18,012 nucleotides of DNA, taken from NCBI GenBank assembly GCA_022565015.1, contig JADFKI010000039.1, positions 1 to 18,012 on the forward strand, written 5' to 3'. The stretch comes from Chloroflexota bacterium (GTDB lineage Bacteria; Chloroflexota; Dehalococcoidia; Lucifugimonadales; JADFKI01). Below are positions 6,897-15,990 of this stretch, piece by piece (position 1 is the stretch's first letter; each line of letters starts with the position of its first letter). The notes under the pieces are model-generated. The model made no database searches. It worked only from the letters and a program-made list of their open reading frames with translations, and was not told the DNA's origin. The position numbers were made by a program, and so were the translations under genes.

Positions 6897-9800
6897 TTGT
6901 TCACCCACCTTCACGTCCACACCGAATACAGCCTGCTCGACGGTCTCAGCCGCCTCGGTTCTCTGGTCGACAGGGCCAAGGAATTGGGCATGGACAGCCT
7001 TGCCGTCACCGACCACGGAGCTATGTACGGAGTCATCGAATTCTATCAGAAGGCAAAGGCCGCGGATATCAAGCCCATCATCGGCTGCGAGATGTATGTC
7101 GCCAAGGGCAGCCGTCACAGCAGGAACCCCAACGACAAGAGCCCATACCACATAACCGTCCTTGCACAGGACGCAAAGGGTTACCAGAACCTTGTCAAGC
7201 TGGTGACCAAATCTCACCTCGAAGGGTATTACTACAAACCTCGAATAGACAGGGAAGTCCTGGAGCAGTACCACGAGGGCCTCATCGTGATGTCGGGATG
7301 TCCCAGCGGCGAGGTGCCTCGAGCCATCGCCCAGGGCGACATGGACGGAGCCAGGGAGTCGGTGGCGTATTATCGGGAGCTGCTCGGCGAGCGCTATTTC
7401 CTGGAGCTCATGCAGCACGGCGGAGTCCCGGACCTGCCGGTAATCAACAAGGGCCTCATGGAGCTTCATCGAGAGCTGGAGGTCCCCGTCGTGGCCACCA
7501 ACGATTCTCACTATACCCTGCAGAAGGAGGCGCCGCTCCAGGATATCCTTATCTGCATACACACGAATACGAACATACACGACGAAGGCCGCATGAAGAT
7601 GGAGGAGGACTCTTACTACCTCAAGAGTCCGCAGGAGATGGCCGAGCTTTGGCCCGAGGTCCCGGAGGCGATAAGCAACACCCGGCGAATTTCCGAGATG
7701 TGCAACCTGGAGCTGGACTTCTCTCAGCTTCGCCTGCCTAAATACCAGTTGCCCGAAGGCCGAGTCGCCGACGAATACCTGGAGGAGCTCTGCTGGGAGG
7801 GCCTGCGGCGAAGGCTCGATGACGCCTCTTCAAAGGACGAGGAGAGATTACGATACGAGCTCGAGGTCATAAAACATACCCAGTTCGCCGACTACTTCCT
7901 GGTAGTGTGGGACATCGCCAAATTCGTTCGCGACCGGGACATCTTCTTCGCCGTGCGGGGAAGCGCCGCGGCCAGCCTCGTGCTTTATTGCCTTGGCGTT
8001 ACCAACATAAATCCGATGCCGTACACCCTCGTCTTCGAGCGGTTCCTCAACGTCGAGCGCAAAGAGATGCCGGACATCGACATGGACTTCCAGGACGACC
8101 GACGCGAGGAAGTCCTGAACTACGTGATGGACAAGTACGGCAGGGAGCACGTGGCGCAGATCATCACGTTCGGCACCCTGGGCGCCAAGGCCTCGGTGCG
8201 CGATGTAGGCCGCGCCCTGGGGATGCCGTATGCCGAGGTCGACAGGGTCGCGCGCCTCATACCCATCCGGCTGGGCATGACGCTGGACACCGCCCTGGAG
8301 ACGACCCCGGAGCTCAAGGAGATATACGGGGCGGACGAAGGCATCAAGAATCTGGTGGATACGGCGAGGGAGATGGAGGGTCTGACGCGCCATTCCAGCA
8401 CTCACGCCGCCGGGGTCGTCATCTCCCAGGAGCCGCTGGACGACGTCGTACCGCTCCAGAAGCCCATTCGAGGAAACGACGACGGCGTGGTCATGACGCA
8501 GTACGCGATGGCCCCGTGCGCCGACCTGGGCCTGCTCAAGATGGACTTCCTTGGGCTGTCCAACCTTTCCATACTCGCCAGGGCCAGAAACCTGATAGCC
8601 GAGACTCAAGGCAAGCACCTCGAGCTGACGGAAATTCCCCTGGACGACGCCAAGACGTTCGATCTTCTCTCCAGGGGCGAAACCGTAGGCGTCTTCCAGC
8701 TGGAGGGCTCCGGCATGACGCGGTACATAAAGGAGCTCAAGCCCACTTCGCTTGCCGACGTCGCCGCGATGATCGCGTTATACAGGCCCGGTCCCATGGA
8801 GCACATCAGCTCATTCATCGAGGCCAAGCACGGGCGCGATAAGGCAAAATACCCCCATCCGGACTTGAAGGACATCCTGGAGGAGACCTACGGCGTCATC
8901 GTCTATCAAGACCAGGTGCTGCACATATTTCGCACCATCGCGGGCTATACCCTTGGCGAGGCCGATATCGTGAGAAAGGCCATGGGCAAGAAGATTGCCG
9001 CAATCATGGCGGAGGAGAAGGAGAATTTCGTTGCGGGCGCGCTGAAGCAGGGCTATGAGCAGGAGTTTGCCGAAAGGATATTCGCCCTTATTGAGCCCTT
9101 CGCCGGTTACGCCTTCAATAAAGCGCATTCGGTCAGCTACGGAATAATCTCTTACTGGACCGCCTACCTGAAGGCCAACTATCCCGCCGAGTACATGACG
9201 GCGCTGCTGAACTCCAACATCGACAATACCGAGAAGATCGTCACCGCCGTCACCGAATGCCGGCGAATGAAGATACCGGTGTTGCCCCCGAACGTCAATC
9301 TTGGCGACGTAACCTATACGATAGAGATAGCCGAAGACGGCGCTGCGTCCATTCGCGTGGGTCTCGCCGCAATCAAGAACGTCGGAAGCGGCGCCGCGGC
9401 ATCGTTGGTGAAGGCCAGGAAAGAGGAAGGCGCCTTCGAGACCGTCGAGCACATGTGTCGCTCGGCCGATATGGGCGGCCTGAACCGAAAGACCCTGGAG
9501 AGCCTCATAAAGGCCGGTGCGATGGACGAGTTCGGCGATAGGGGAGGGCTGCTGGAGGTAGTGGACCGTATCGCATCCCTGGCGGCGGGAGAGGCCCGGC
9601 TCCGAGACTCCAATCAGGTCAACATGTTCGAGCAGATGGGAGATTCCGTGCCCGCGCAGCTCACGAGCATCGAAATCCCGGACCTGGGTACGCCTGAAGG
9701 TGACAAGAGCCTCTGGGAGCGCGAGCTACTCGGCGTCTCCCTCTCCAGTAGTCATATGCTGGACATGGCGGTCAACAGAGCGGGCTCCAAGGCGATAGGT

Positions 9801-10523
9801 TTCTTGTCCGATCTTGATACGACCATGGGAGGCAAGAAGCTCACGCTCGTTGGCCAGGTATCCGACGTAGTCGAAAGATTCACCCGCGAGCAGAAGCCGT
9901 TCACCATCGCCTCTTTGGCTCTCCTGGACGGCGCGATCGAGGTATTCGTCTGGGAGGACGTGCTGCAGCAAACGGAGGGCCTCTGGCAAGGAGGGAAGCT
10001 GGTCGAGGTTACCGGCACCCTTCGCGTTAGAGAAGACCAGATGAGCGTCAGCTGCCTGAGCGCGATCGAGTTCAGAGTGCCCGACGCCTCCGATGAGGTC
10101 GAGGTACGTGCGCCACAAATTCAAGCGGATGATGCCGGCGAGGCCGAGGAGCTGGAAGACGGCGCAATTCTAGTCACCGAAGCAGCCGAATCAACAAAGG
10201 ACCCCGGTACCGCCGGCCGACCCGTCGCGAACGGCGCTTCAGGGCAGGCCCCGGCCGCCACAAATGGAGCGGGCTCGTACAGGCTGAACCTTCGGATTCG
10301 CGAGACCGACGAGCCGGACACCGATAAGTTCCTGCTCGAGGACGTGAAGCGCCTGTTGCTGGAATACCAGGGTCAAGACGAGGTAGTGCTGGAGATAGCA
10401 GCGAAGGGGCGCGTCATTACCATGGAGTGGACGATGGTCAGGGTCAGCGCGAGCCCGGAGCTCGAGAGCCGGTTACAGGAGCTCCTTGGAGATTCGGGCC
10501 GCGCCAGCGTGGTCGCTTCATGA
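6897..10523 (+). CDS. dnaE: DNA polymerase III subunit alpha (DnaE)
   Basis: The 1208-aa replicative polymerase. The PHP domain spans about 1-280 and keeps all nine usual metal ligands: His6, His8, Asp15, His40, Glu65, His85, Cys135, Asp203, His205. The palm carries RGSAAAS (354-360) and catalytic Asp393, Asp395 (PDIDMDF) and Asp550 (KMDFLGL). Fingers follow with YRPGPMEHI, VYQDQVLHI and FNKAHSVSYG, then helix-hairpin-helix motifs (about 820-880) and an OB fold (about 982-1060, KLTLVGQV). A low-complexity linker (about 1068-1127) leads to a small C-terminal domain (1128-1208) of the type that contacts the clamp loader in other DnaE proteins. The start is TTG, with GGAGG 4 bp upstream; it must be here because the first metal ligands follow at once. 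A member of the DnaE1-type branch by length and domain order. Confidence 0.97.
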   Translation: MFTHLHVHTEYSLLDGLSRLGSLVDRAKELGMDSLAVTDHGAMYGVIEFYQKAKAADIKPIIGCEMYVAKGSRHSRNPNDKSPYHITVLAQDAKGYQNLVKLVTKSHLEGYYYKPRIDREVLEQYHEGLIVMSGCPSGEVPRAIAQGDMDGARESVAYYRELLGERYFLELMQHGGVPDLPVINKGLMELHRELEVPVVATNDSHYTLQKEAPLQDILICIHTNTNIHDEGRMKMEEDSYYLKSPQEMAELWPEVPEAISNTRRISEMCNLELDFSQLRLPKYQLPEGRVADEYLEELCWEGLRRRLDDASSKDEERLRYELEVIKHTQFADYFLVVWDIAKFVRDRDIFFAVRGSAAASLVLYCLGVTNINPMPYTLVFERFLNVERKEMPDIDMDFQDDRREEVLNYVMDKYGREHVAQIITFGTLGAKASVRDVGRALGMPYAEVDRVARLIPIRLGMTLDTALETTPELKEIYGADEGIKNLVDTAREMEGLTRHSSTHAAGVVISQEPLDDVVPLQKPIRGNDDGVVMTQYAMAPCADLGLLKMDFLGLSNLSILARARNLIAETQGKHLELTEIPLDDAKTFDLLSRGETVGVFQLEGSGMTRYIKELKPTSLADVAAMIALYRPGPMEHISSFIEAKHGRDKAKYPHPDLKDILEETYGVIVYQDQVLHIFRTIAGYTLGEADIVRKAMGKKIAAIMAEEKENFVAGALKQGYEQEFAERIFALIEPFAGYAFNKAHSVSYGIISYWTAYLKANYPAEYMTALLNSNIDNTEKIVTAVTECRRMKIPVLPPNVNLGDVTYTIEIAEDGAASIRVGLAAIKNVGSGAAASLVKARKEEGAFETVEHMCRSADMGGLNRKTLESLIKAGAMDEFGDRGGLLEVVDRIASLAAGEARLRDSNQVNMFEQMGDSVPAQLTSIEIPDLGTPEGDKSLWERELLGVSLSSSHMLDMAVNRAGSKAIGFLSDLDTTMGGKKLTLVGQVSDVVERFTREQKPFTIASLALLDGAIEVFVWEDVLQQTEGLWQGGKLVEVTGTLRVREDQMSVSCLSAIEFRVPDASDEVEVRAPQIQADDAGEAEELEDGAILVTEAAESTKDPGTAGRPVANGASGQAPAATNGAGSYRLNLRIRETDEPDTDKFLLEDVKRLLLEYQGQDEVVLEIAAKGRVITMEWTMVRVSASPELESRLQELLGDSGRASVVAS

Positions 10524-10557
10524 CGGCTGCATCAGCCTCATCAGCTCAGCACTGACA

Positions 10558-11091
10558 TTAATCGAGCGGCATTTTCTTTTGGCCCTGGACGCCTTCCATG
10601 TCCAGCAGCCGCTGCTTTAGGCCAAGCTGACTCGCGCCTTTGCCGAACCCTCGCAGGCTTCCGTCGCTGGCGACCACCCTATGGCAGGGCACGATGAGCG
10701 GGAGGCGATTTCTCGCCATCGACTGGCCCGCCGCCCTTGGGGCCTGGGGCTTGCCGGCCTGCTGTGCCAGCCATTTGTAAGAGCGGGTCTCACCTTTGGG
10801 AATCGTCATACACGCCTGCCACGCCGCTCTGTGAAATGGAGTGGCGTCTTCCACGTCTATGGCCTCGTCCTCGAAGGAGATGTCCTCTCCGTCCAACAGA
10901 CGCACGATCTTCTCGCGGACCGCCTCGAACCTGTCGGGCGCCTCTTCCGCGCCGTCCATCTCGTGTCCGAGTAGTGCCACGCACTCCCCGGGCGTCGACT
11001 GTGGCAGGGTCGAGTGTCGAATGCCGCTCTCCGAGGCCAGCAGACCTACCCAGCCAAAGTCGGTCTCGAATACATCGAAGTATCGCTTCAT
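10558..11091 (-). CDS. ogt: methylated-DNA--[protein]-cysteine S-methyltransferase (Ogt/MGMT)
   Basis: A 177-aa suicide DNA-repair protein that moves an alkyl group from O6-alkylguanine (or O4-alkylthymine) to its own cysteine. The C-terminal catalytic domain begins at TPFHRAAWQACMTIPKGETRSY (about 84-105), followed by the helix-turn-helix with YKWLAQQAG, the recognition-helix RAAGQSMARN (Asn128 hinge), the active site PCHRV (135-139, nucleophile Cys136) and GSLRGFG. The N-terminal 80 residues are the poorly conserved ribonuclease-H-like domain. Its ATG overlaps the stop of the transglutaminase gene as ATGA, so it is probably translationally coupled and is the last gene of the MoxR operon. 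It ends 34 bp from the end of convergent dnaE. No AdaA-like domain is present. Confidence 0.95.
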   Translation of the reverse strand: MKRYFDVFETDFGWVGLLASESGIRHSTLPQSTPGECVALLGHEMDGAEEAPDRFEAVREKIVRLLDGEDISFEDEAIDVEDATPFHRAAWQACMTIPKGETRSYKWLAQQAGKPQAPRAAGQSMARNRLPLIVPCHRVVASDGSLRGFGKGASQLGLKQRLLDMEGVQGQKKMPLD

Positions 11092-13643
11092 GATCCCTGT
11101 TCCCTCCCAAAAGGCATAAGGCGCCTCAAGGCCTTCGAAATCAGGCTTCCCCTGACTTTCTTCCAGTCCTGCACGAGCTTCTCCGCGGACTGGCTCGAAT
11201 CCGCACCGCCCATCTCCGAGTAACGCTCCGATGAGAATGCCCAGGCAATACGCCGCGCGGCGGGCCCCGCTTCTTCGGCGGCGCCTACTGCGGAGAGGGC
11301 AAACTCTGTCGGGGTCTGATTGCTTTTACGGCCAACTCCGGCCGGCACCGCCAACCTGTTCATCTTGGCGTAGAGCTGCTCAACCAGCGTGGCCCCGCCT
11401 AGCCCGAAGTTCCAGGCCAGGTGTGCAACGATTATCAGGGCCGCGACGGAGACCATGCCTATGCCCGTCCTAACCACGATTCCAGTGATATCTACTCGGG
11501 GGCCGCCGCCGAACCCTTCATCGAACAGGAGAGCGTCCTCGTCAGGGTCCGGCGGGTCCAGAAATTCCGACTCGTCGCCGGCGAACACGCCCACGCCCAG
11601 GCGATTCGGAAACCTTCCGGATTCTGGACCGGCGATGAACCTCCGCTCGTGCCTGGGCCAATTCGGCGTAGGCTCGAAGTCTATCCAGCCGTAGTCCGGA
11701 AAGTATACCTGGGTCCAGCCATGGCTGTCCCGGTCCCGAACGACACGCACCTGTTGTTCTGGGTCCCACTCGCCCGGCGCGTATCCAGCCGCCATCCTGG
11801 CCGGCACGCCCACGGCCCTAAGCATTACCGTCATCGAAGAGGCAAAGTAATCGCTGTAACCGGTCTTCGTCTCGAATAGGAAATAGTCGGTGCCGTCGGC
11901 GCCTCTGGGAGGGGCCTCGATGTCATGCGAGTACGTGAACCCGTCACCCCTCAGGTATTCCTGGATCGCCAACGCCTTGTCCAGGGGCGTATCCTCGTTC
12001 TCGGTGAGCGCCAACGCCTTCTCCCGGACCCTGTCGGGCAGGGTTGACGGCAACTGAAGGTAGTGGTCCGTTATGAATCTGCCGTAATTGGTCTCCGCCC
12101 CTCTCAGATCGTCGTCTTCGGCAAGCGACACGAAGGAGACCAGCGAGTAAGGCTCGTTTTCCCGCAGCGTGGTGGAAAACGCCCAGGAAATGACCTCCGG
12201 CGTGATCGGCTCTTTGCGGACCAGCGTAACTCCTATGTATACACGGTGTCCCTCTCGACCCCTGGAGACCGAAAGCTTGCCCAGCACCAGGTCCTCCGGA
12301 AGGATTCTGGATACAAAGGACTCTACGAACCTGTCGGGTGGAAATCTCAACTCTTCCCGAATCTGGGCGCCGACTCTCTGGATATCTTCGGGAAGCAGTT
12401 GATCATCGGTATCATCCAGCAGGTCGATCTCGAACTCCATTGGCGCCAGAGACTCAACCAAACCGTCATGGCTGACCCAATCGAGGCTGCCGCCGGACAG
12501 GAATTTCTTAGTCGGGAAGCTCAATTGCAGGCTCTGGTCCACGGACACGCGCTTCAAGAAGTCAGACCTTGGCGGCGATACAATTTCGGGGCCAACGGCT
12601 ATGCTCTGGCTGTCACCCGCCTTCCAACCCTGCGATGTGTACTCGCTATATGTCTGCGAAAGCCAGTAGGATGGATATTCGGTGTCAGCCCAGAAGACTA
12701 CCTCGCCGCCGAATGAGATCTTTCCAACGAACGGCAGCGTCTTGCCGAAAAATCTACCATGGAGATCCTTGCGGTTTGGGACCCCGGAGAAGAGACGCGC
12801 GAAGTGTTCCTCCAGGCCCTCGACGGGCGTGCGCGCCACGCTCCACAGATGGGCAAGATTTTCCGACACAAGAACCCTCATCGGCAGGAGCGCCGCCAGC
12901 ACGAGGACCACGATGCTGAACCAGAGGGCCGCATGCATGGTCAGCCAGCCTCCGGTGAGGCTATACGTGGTGCCGTTTCGCTTCCACAGAATATGGTTTT
13001 GGACGACGCTCATGCGTACCAGGAGCAGCATCGCGAAAAACGTGAACAGGAAGAACCGGGAGCCGAACTTATCGGGGAGGAAGCTGAGGTTCGTCAGCAG
13101 CGCTGTCCCGCCGAGCACGACCGCTACCCAGACGTTGCTCCTTCGAAACAGGTACCATGAGCCCACATATCCCAGTGACCAACCCAGGGCTGTGATGCCG
13201 AGCGAGAAGGGCAAAAGGTCCGTTGATATCCCATCGTTGCTTGCCGCCTCATACCAGACTCCCACACGGTCCCAGATTTCGAGAATACCGGCTGCCAACT
13301 CATCGGAATCTGTCAGGCCCGTCGTCTGCCATATTACCGCTGCGAAGCCCACGGCGATGCCGATGGGATGAAGGAGGAAGAAGGGGAGCCTGATCTTCGC
13401 AAGAATGATACCCGCCAACGCACCCCAGAAGATTACGGCCATCAGTCCGGGCGTTTTCACCCAGTCTGCGGCGATGAAGGAGTCGCCCACAACCAGCAGC
13501 ATGCCGAGCAGTATCGCCAGGGTCGCCCAGCCCTGACTGGGGTTGAAGCGTTCGTAAAGCCTGACCAGGGGATGCCGGCGCCTAGGCCCGCTGGGCTGCG
13601 GATGGAGGAATATACTGGAGACGGCGGCGCTCTCGGTGCTCAC
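11088..13643 (-). CDS. TgpA-like membrane transglutaminase-domain protein, catalytic Cys replaced by Ser
   Basis: An 851-aa protein. Residues about 37-255 hold some seven hydrophobic helices (TgpA-type N-terminal domain), about 260-520 an extracytoplasmic region, about 540-660 a transglutaminase-like core, about 722-742 a further membrane helix, and the last 110 residues a cytoplasmic tail. The core shows GYSDYFASSMTVMLRAVGVPAR (split here as GYSDYF then ASSMTVMLRAVGVPAR), then RDSHGW with His641 and DFEPTP with Asp655. Where the family normally has the nucleophilic Cys (GxC..FA) it has Ser597, and the whole protein contains no cysteine. It is therefore either inactive as a classical transglutaminase/protease or uses serine. 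The GTG start overlaps the DUF58 stop (GTGA), with GAGGT upstream, and its own stop overlaps ogt. Context with MoxR and DUF58 is the usual one for this family, whose role is mostly unknown. Confidence 0.9.
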   Translation of the reverse strand: MSTESAAVSSIFLHPQPSGPRRRHPLVRLYERFNPSQGWATLAILLGMLLVVGDSFIAADWVKTPGLMAVIFWGALAGIILAKIRLPFFLLHPIGIAVGFAAVIWQTTGLTDSDELAAGILEIWDRVGVWYEAASNDGISTDLLPFSLGITALGWSLGYVGSWYLFRRSNVWVAVVLGGTALLTNLSFLPDKFGSRFFLFTFFAMLLLVRMSVVQNHILWKRNGTTYSLTGGWLTMHAALWFSIVVLVLAALLPMRVLVSENLAHLWSVARTPVEGLEEHFARLFSGVPNRKDLHGRFFGKTLPFVGKISFGGEVVFWADTEYPSYWLSQTYSEYTSQGWKAGDSQSIAVGPEIVSPPRSDFLKRVSVDQSLQLSFPTKKFLSGGSLDWVSHDGLVESLAPMEFEIDLLDDTDDQLLPEDIQRVGAQIREELRFPPDRFVESFVSRILPEDLVLGKLSVSRGREGHRVYIGVTLVRKEPITPEVISWAFSTTLRENEPYSLVSFVSLAEDDDLRGAETNYGRFITDHYLQLPSTLPDRVREKALALTENEDTPLDKALAIQEYLRGDGFTYSHDIEAPPRGADGTDYFLFETKTGYSDYFASSMTVMLRAVGVPARMAAGYAPGEWDPEQQVRVVRDRDSHGWTQVYFPDYGWIDFEPTPNWPRHERRFIAGPESGRFPNRLGVGVFAGDESEFLDPPDPDEDALLFDEGFGGGPRVDITGIVVRTGIGMVSVAALIIVAHLAWNFGLGGATLVEQLYAKMNRLAVPAGVGRKSNQTPTEFALSAVGAAEEAGPAARRIAWAFSSERYSEMGGADSSQSAEKLVQDWKKVRGSLISKALRRLMPFGREQGS

Positions 13644-14854
13644 AGCATTACCTCAGCGTCTTCGAGCTCTTCGGCCGCACGTAGCTCCGGGCTGGTGTAC
13701 ACGTGATCGAGGGCGACGGGAATGTCGTCACCACGCCGCACCAGGTAGGGCGCGACTCCGGCCTCATACAGATGCGGAATCACGGCTTCCGTTTCGAATA
13801 AGCCGCCAAACGACTGGCCGTCGACAAGGATGACCGCCACCCGGACACGCCGCTTGGTGATCTCCCTGATAGCCGTTGCCCATTCCGGCCGATTGGAGGG
13901 TGTAATAACTATTAGCGAGCTATGATAGCCCCAGATCTGCTCCTCCCTGGGTAACGCCGATTCCAGGGCGGTCGTGCCCTCGGCCTTGCTCATGGCCAGA
14001 AATTCCATTATGCGGTCGAACTGGCCCGCACCCGTATCGGCGGGCAGGAAGTACCGCCGGTCTCCGTAGGCGATGAGTCCCACCGGAAGGTTCTGCTCCA
14101 GGTATTTTCCGGCCAACGAGGCCGCGATAGTCACGGCGTATTCGTCGGTGCTCTCCTCCAGCTCTCCGGCCTGAACATCCCTGTGCAGGTCCACGAATAT
14201 CCATACGTCGCTGGACTGTCCGAGGTCGAACTCCTTGGACATGAGCCTTCCCAGGCGTGCCGTGCTGGGCCAATGTACTCTGCTAATACTCTCTCCCGGC
14301 ACGTAGTCGCGGACGCTCGACGCATGAGGCGTGAGGTCGTGAGTGCGCCTTCGCGTGGAGCTTTCTCCGGACAGCCGAGCCGGGGGCACGGCAAAGCTGG
14401 GAATATCGTACGTACGTGGGTAGACGATTAGGGAGTCGGTGCCGCAGAAGTGCCGCTCCCTCCTGAATATTCCAAAGGCATCCGTGTTTGACACGCGGAC
14501 CGGCCCCATTCTGTATACGCCACGCTTGCGGGCGGGGGTAAGGGTTCGCCACGAACGAAAGCTGTTCGACGTCAGGCTCACGGCCATGCCGCTGGAATAC
14601 CCCGGCAGGTCCGTGAGGTCTTCCGCCTCCAGCGTCGGCTTGGGTAGCTTGCTTCTATTTCTCAAGGTGATGCGCTCTTCCACCATGTCGCCTACGCGCA
14701 CGCGGTGGGTTCGGCGCTCCACCTCGACTTCGAGCTTTCTGAGACTCATCCAGTTCCAGATGTAGCTGAGAATCAGAGTGAGGCCGAGGATGTAGAACAG
14801 GCGATAAAACAGCCCGAATCCCGTGGATGCGCCTGTGAACACGGCGACAACCAT
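13640..14854 (-). CDS. DUF58 domain protein, N-terminus probably mis-started or frameshifted
   Basis: A 404-aa protein as read from the first ATG in frame. It has two hydrophobic segments at the N-terminus (about 1-34), a beta-rich region (about 40-150), and the DUF58 signature VRDYVPGESISRVHWPSTAR plus LGRLMSKEFD (181-210), followed by a von Willebrand A-like fold (from about 216, IFVDLHRD). DUF58 proteins accompany MoxR ATPases and are thought to be their partners or substrates; biochemical function is unknown. The ATG at 14854 has no ribosome-binding site, and the codons upstream encode hydrophobic sequence (LRRFFLILAL) that completes the first membrane helix. The natural start is likely the ATG at 14916 that overlaps the MoxR stop, in a different frame; see the finding on this. 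The stop overlaps the transglutaminase GTG. Confidence 0.88.
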   Translation of the reverse strand: MVVAVFTGASTGFGLFYRLFYILGLTLILSYIWNWMSLRKLEVEVERRTHRVRVGDMVEERITLRNRSKLPKPTLEAEDLTDLPGYSSGMAVSLTSNSFRSWRTLTPARKRGVYRMGPVRVSNTDAFGIFRRERHFCGTDSLIVYPRTYDIPSFAVPPARLSGESSTRRRTHDLTPHASSVRDYVPGESISRVHWPSTARLGRLMSKEFDLGQSSDVWIFVDLHRDVQAGELEESTDEYAVTIAASLAGKYLEQNLPVGLIAYGDRRYFLPADTGAGQFDRIMEFLAMSKAEGTTALESALPREEQIWGYHSSLIVITPSNRPEWATAIREITKRRVRVAVILVDGQSFGGLFETEAVIPHLYEAGVAPYLVRRGDDIPVALDHVYTSPELRAAEELEDAEVML

Positions 14855-14912
14855 CAGCGCCAGGATTAAGAAGAATCGTCTTAGAAAATATAGCCTGGAA
14901 TCTGAGATAGCG

Positions 14913-15884
14913 TCATCTCCTGAGCCAGCCCTGGGCCTGTGCGCCCGGCACAGGCACCTGGTCCACCGTACCCGATATGACCTCTCGGCCGCTTATGCCG
15001 CGCATTCTCGCCGCCGCCGACACGATGATTCGATGGCTGAGCACCGCCACCGCCAGCTCCTTGACGTCGTCCGGCAGCACATAATCCCGACCCCTGATCA
15101 GGGCCTGCGCCTGGGCGGCACGGAACAGGGCCAGCGACCCTCGAGGCGAACTCCCCAGGGAAATGTCCTCGTGGTCGCGGGTCGCCTCTACTATGGTCAC
15201 GACGTACTGTTTGATGAGGTCGTCGACGTAGACTCCTCTGGTGACCTCTTGCATTTTCAGAATCTCTTCCGAGTTCACAACCGACTCGAGCTCGTCGATT
15301 GGATGGACCATCCGCTGACCCTCGATGATGTCCAGCTCTTCCTGCATTGTCGGATAGCCCAATTTAATGACCAGCAAGAACCGGTCAAGCTGTGCTTCCG
15401 GCAGCGGAAAGGTGCCCTCATACTCGACGGGGTTTTGCGTCGCCATGACCATGAAGGGCAGGGGAAGGGAATAGGTCACGCCCTCGACGGTAACGGTCCG
15501 CTCCTCCATCGCCTCCAGCGTGGCCGACTGCGTCTTCGGCGTCGCCCTGTTGATCTCGTCCGCCAGGACTATCTGCGCGATTATAGGCCCTTCGCGGAAC
15601 TCGAACTCGCCGGTCTTTTGGTTGAAGATTGAAACGCCCGTCACGTCTGTCGGAAGGAGGTCGGGCGTGAACTGGATGCGCTTGAAGGTGCATCCCGCGG
15701 ACCTGGCGATGCTCCTGGCCAGCATAGTCTTGCCGACGCCCGGCACATCTTCGATCAGCGCGTGGCCCCGGCACATCAGGGCGATGACCCCGAGCTCTAT
15801 GGCGGCGTCCTTGCCGACCATTACCTTCTTAACGTTGTTTACCATCAGTTCGGCGGTGCCCCTCGCCGTATCCAAATCTTGCAC
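14913..15884 (-). CDS. MoxR-family AAA+ ATPase
   Basis: A 323-aa AAA+ ATPase of normal length. Walker A is DVPGVGKT (46-53), Walker B is VLADEINRA (106-114), sensor 1 is MATQNP at about 147-152, and the sensor 2 lid lies in the C-terminal helical part around SLGSSPRGS. The family-specific EGTFPLPEAQLDRF follows sensor 1. MoxR ATPases are thought to act as chaperones that activate or assemble partner proteins, usually products of neighbouring DUF58/VWA genes; the substrate here is unknown. The start is GTG, chosen because GAGGAGG lies about 5 bp upstream. It is the first gene of the MoxR-DUF58-transglutaminase-ogt operon, and its TGA overlaps an ATG (ATGA) that probably starts the DUF58 product. 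It is cytoplasmic. Confidence 0.95.
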   Translation of the reverse strand: MQDLDTARGTAELMVNNVKKVMVGKDAAIELGVIALMCRGHALIEDVPGVGKTMLARSIARSAGCTFKRIQFTPDLLPTDVTGVSIFNQKTGEFEFREGPIIAQIVLADEINRATPKTQSATLEAMEERTVTVEGVTYSLPLPFMVMATQNPVEYEGTFPLPEAQLDRFLLVIKLGYPTMQEELDIIEGQRMVHPIDELESVVNSEEILKMQEVTRGVYVDDLIKQYVVTIVEATRDHEDISLGSSPRGSLALFRAAQAQALIRGRDYVLPDDVKELAVAVLSHRIIVSAAARMRGISGREVISGTVDQVPVPGAQAQGWLRR

Positions 15885-15990
15885 GAGACCTCCTCGATTA
15901 CGGGCCTCTTGGACCCTCGTAAAAACTACAATCTTTATTTATCGAACGGTAGACTCTCCCTCGGAAGTCCTGGCCGGAAAATCCGAAATG

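Noticed and set aside
7848..8618. 256-aa minus-strand frame within dnaE
   Set aside because: Antisense shadow of a highly conserved gene; no ribosome-binding site.
12063..12716. 217-aa plus-strand frame within the transglutaminase gene
   Set aside because: Antisense to a clear coding gene and without recognisable features.
14823..15632. 269-aa plus-strand frame across moxR
   Set aside because: Antisense shadow; MoxR motifs lie in the minus-strand frame.
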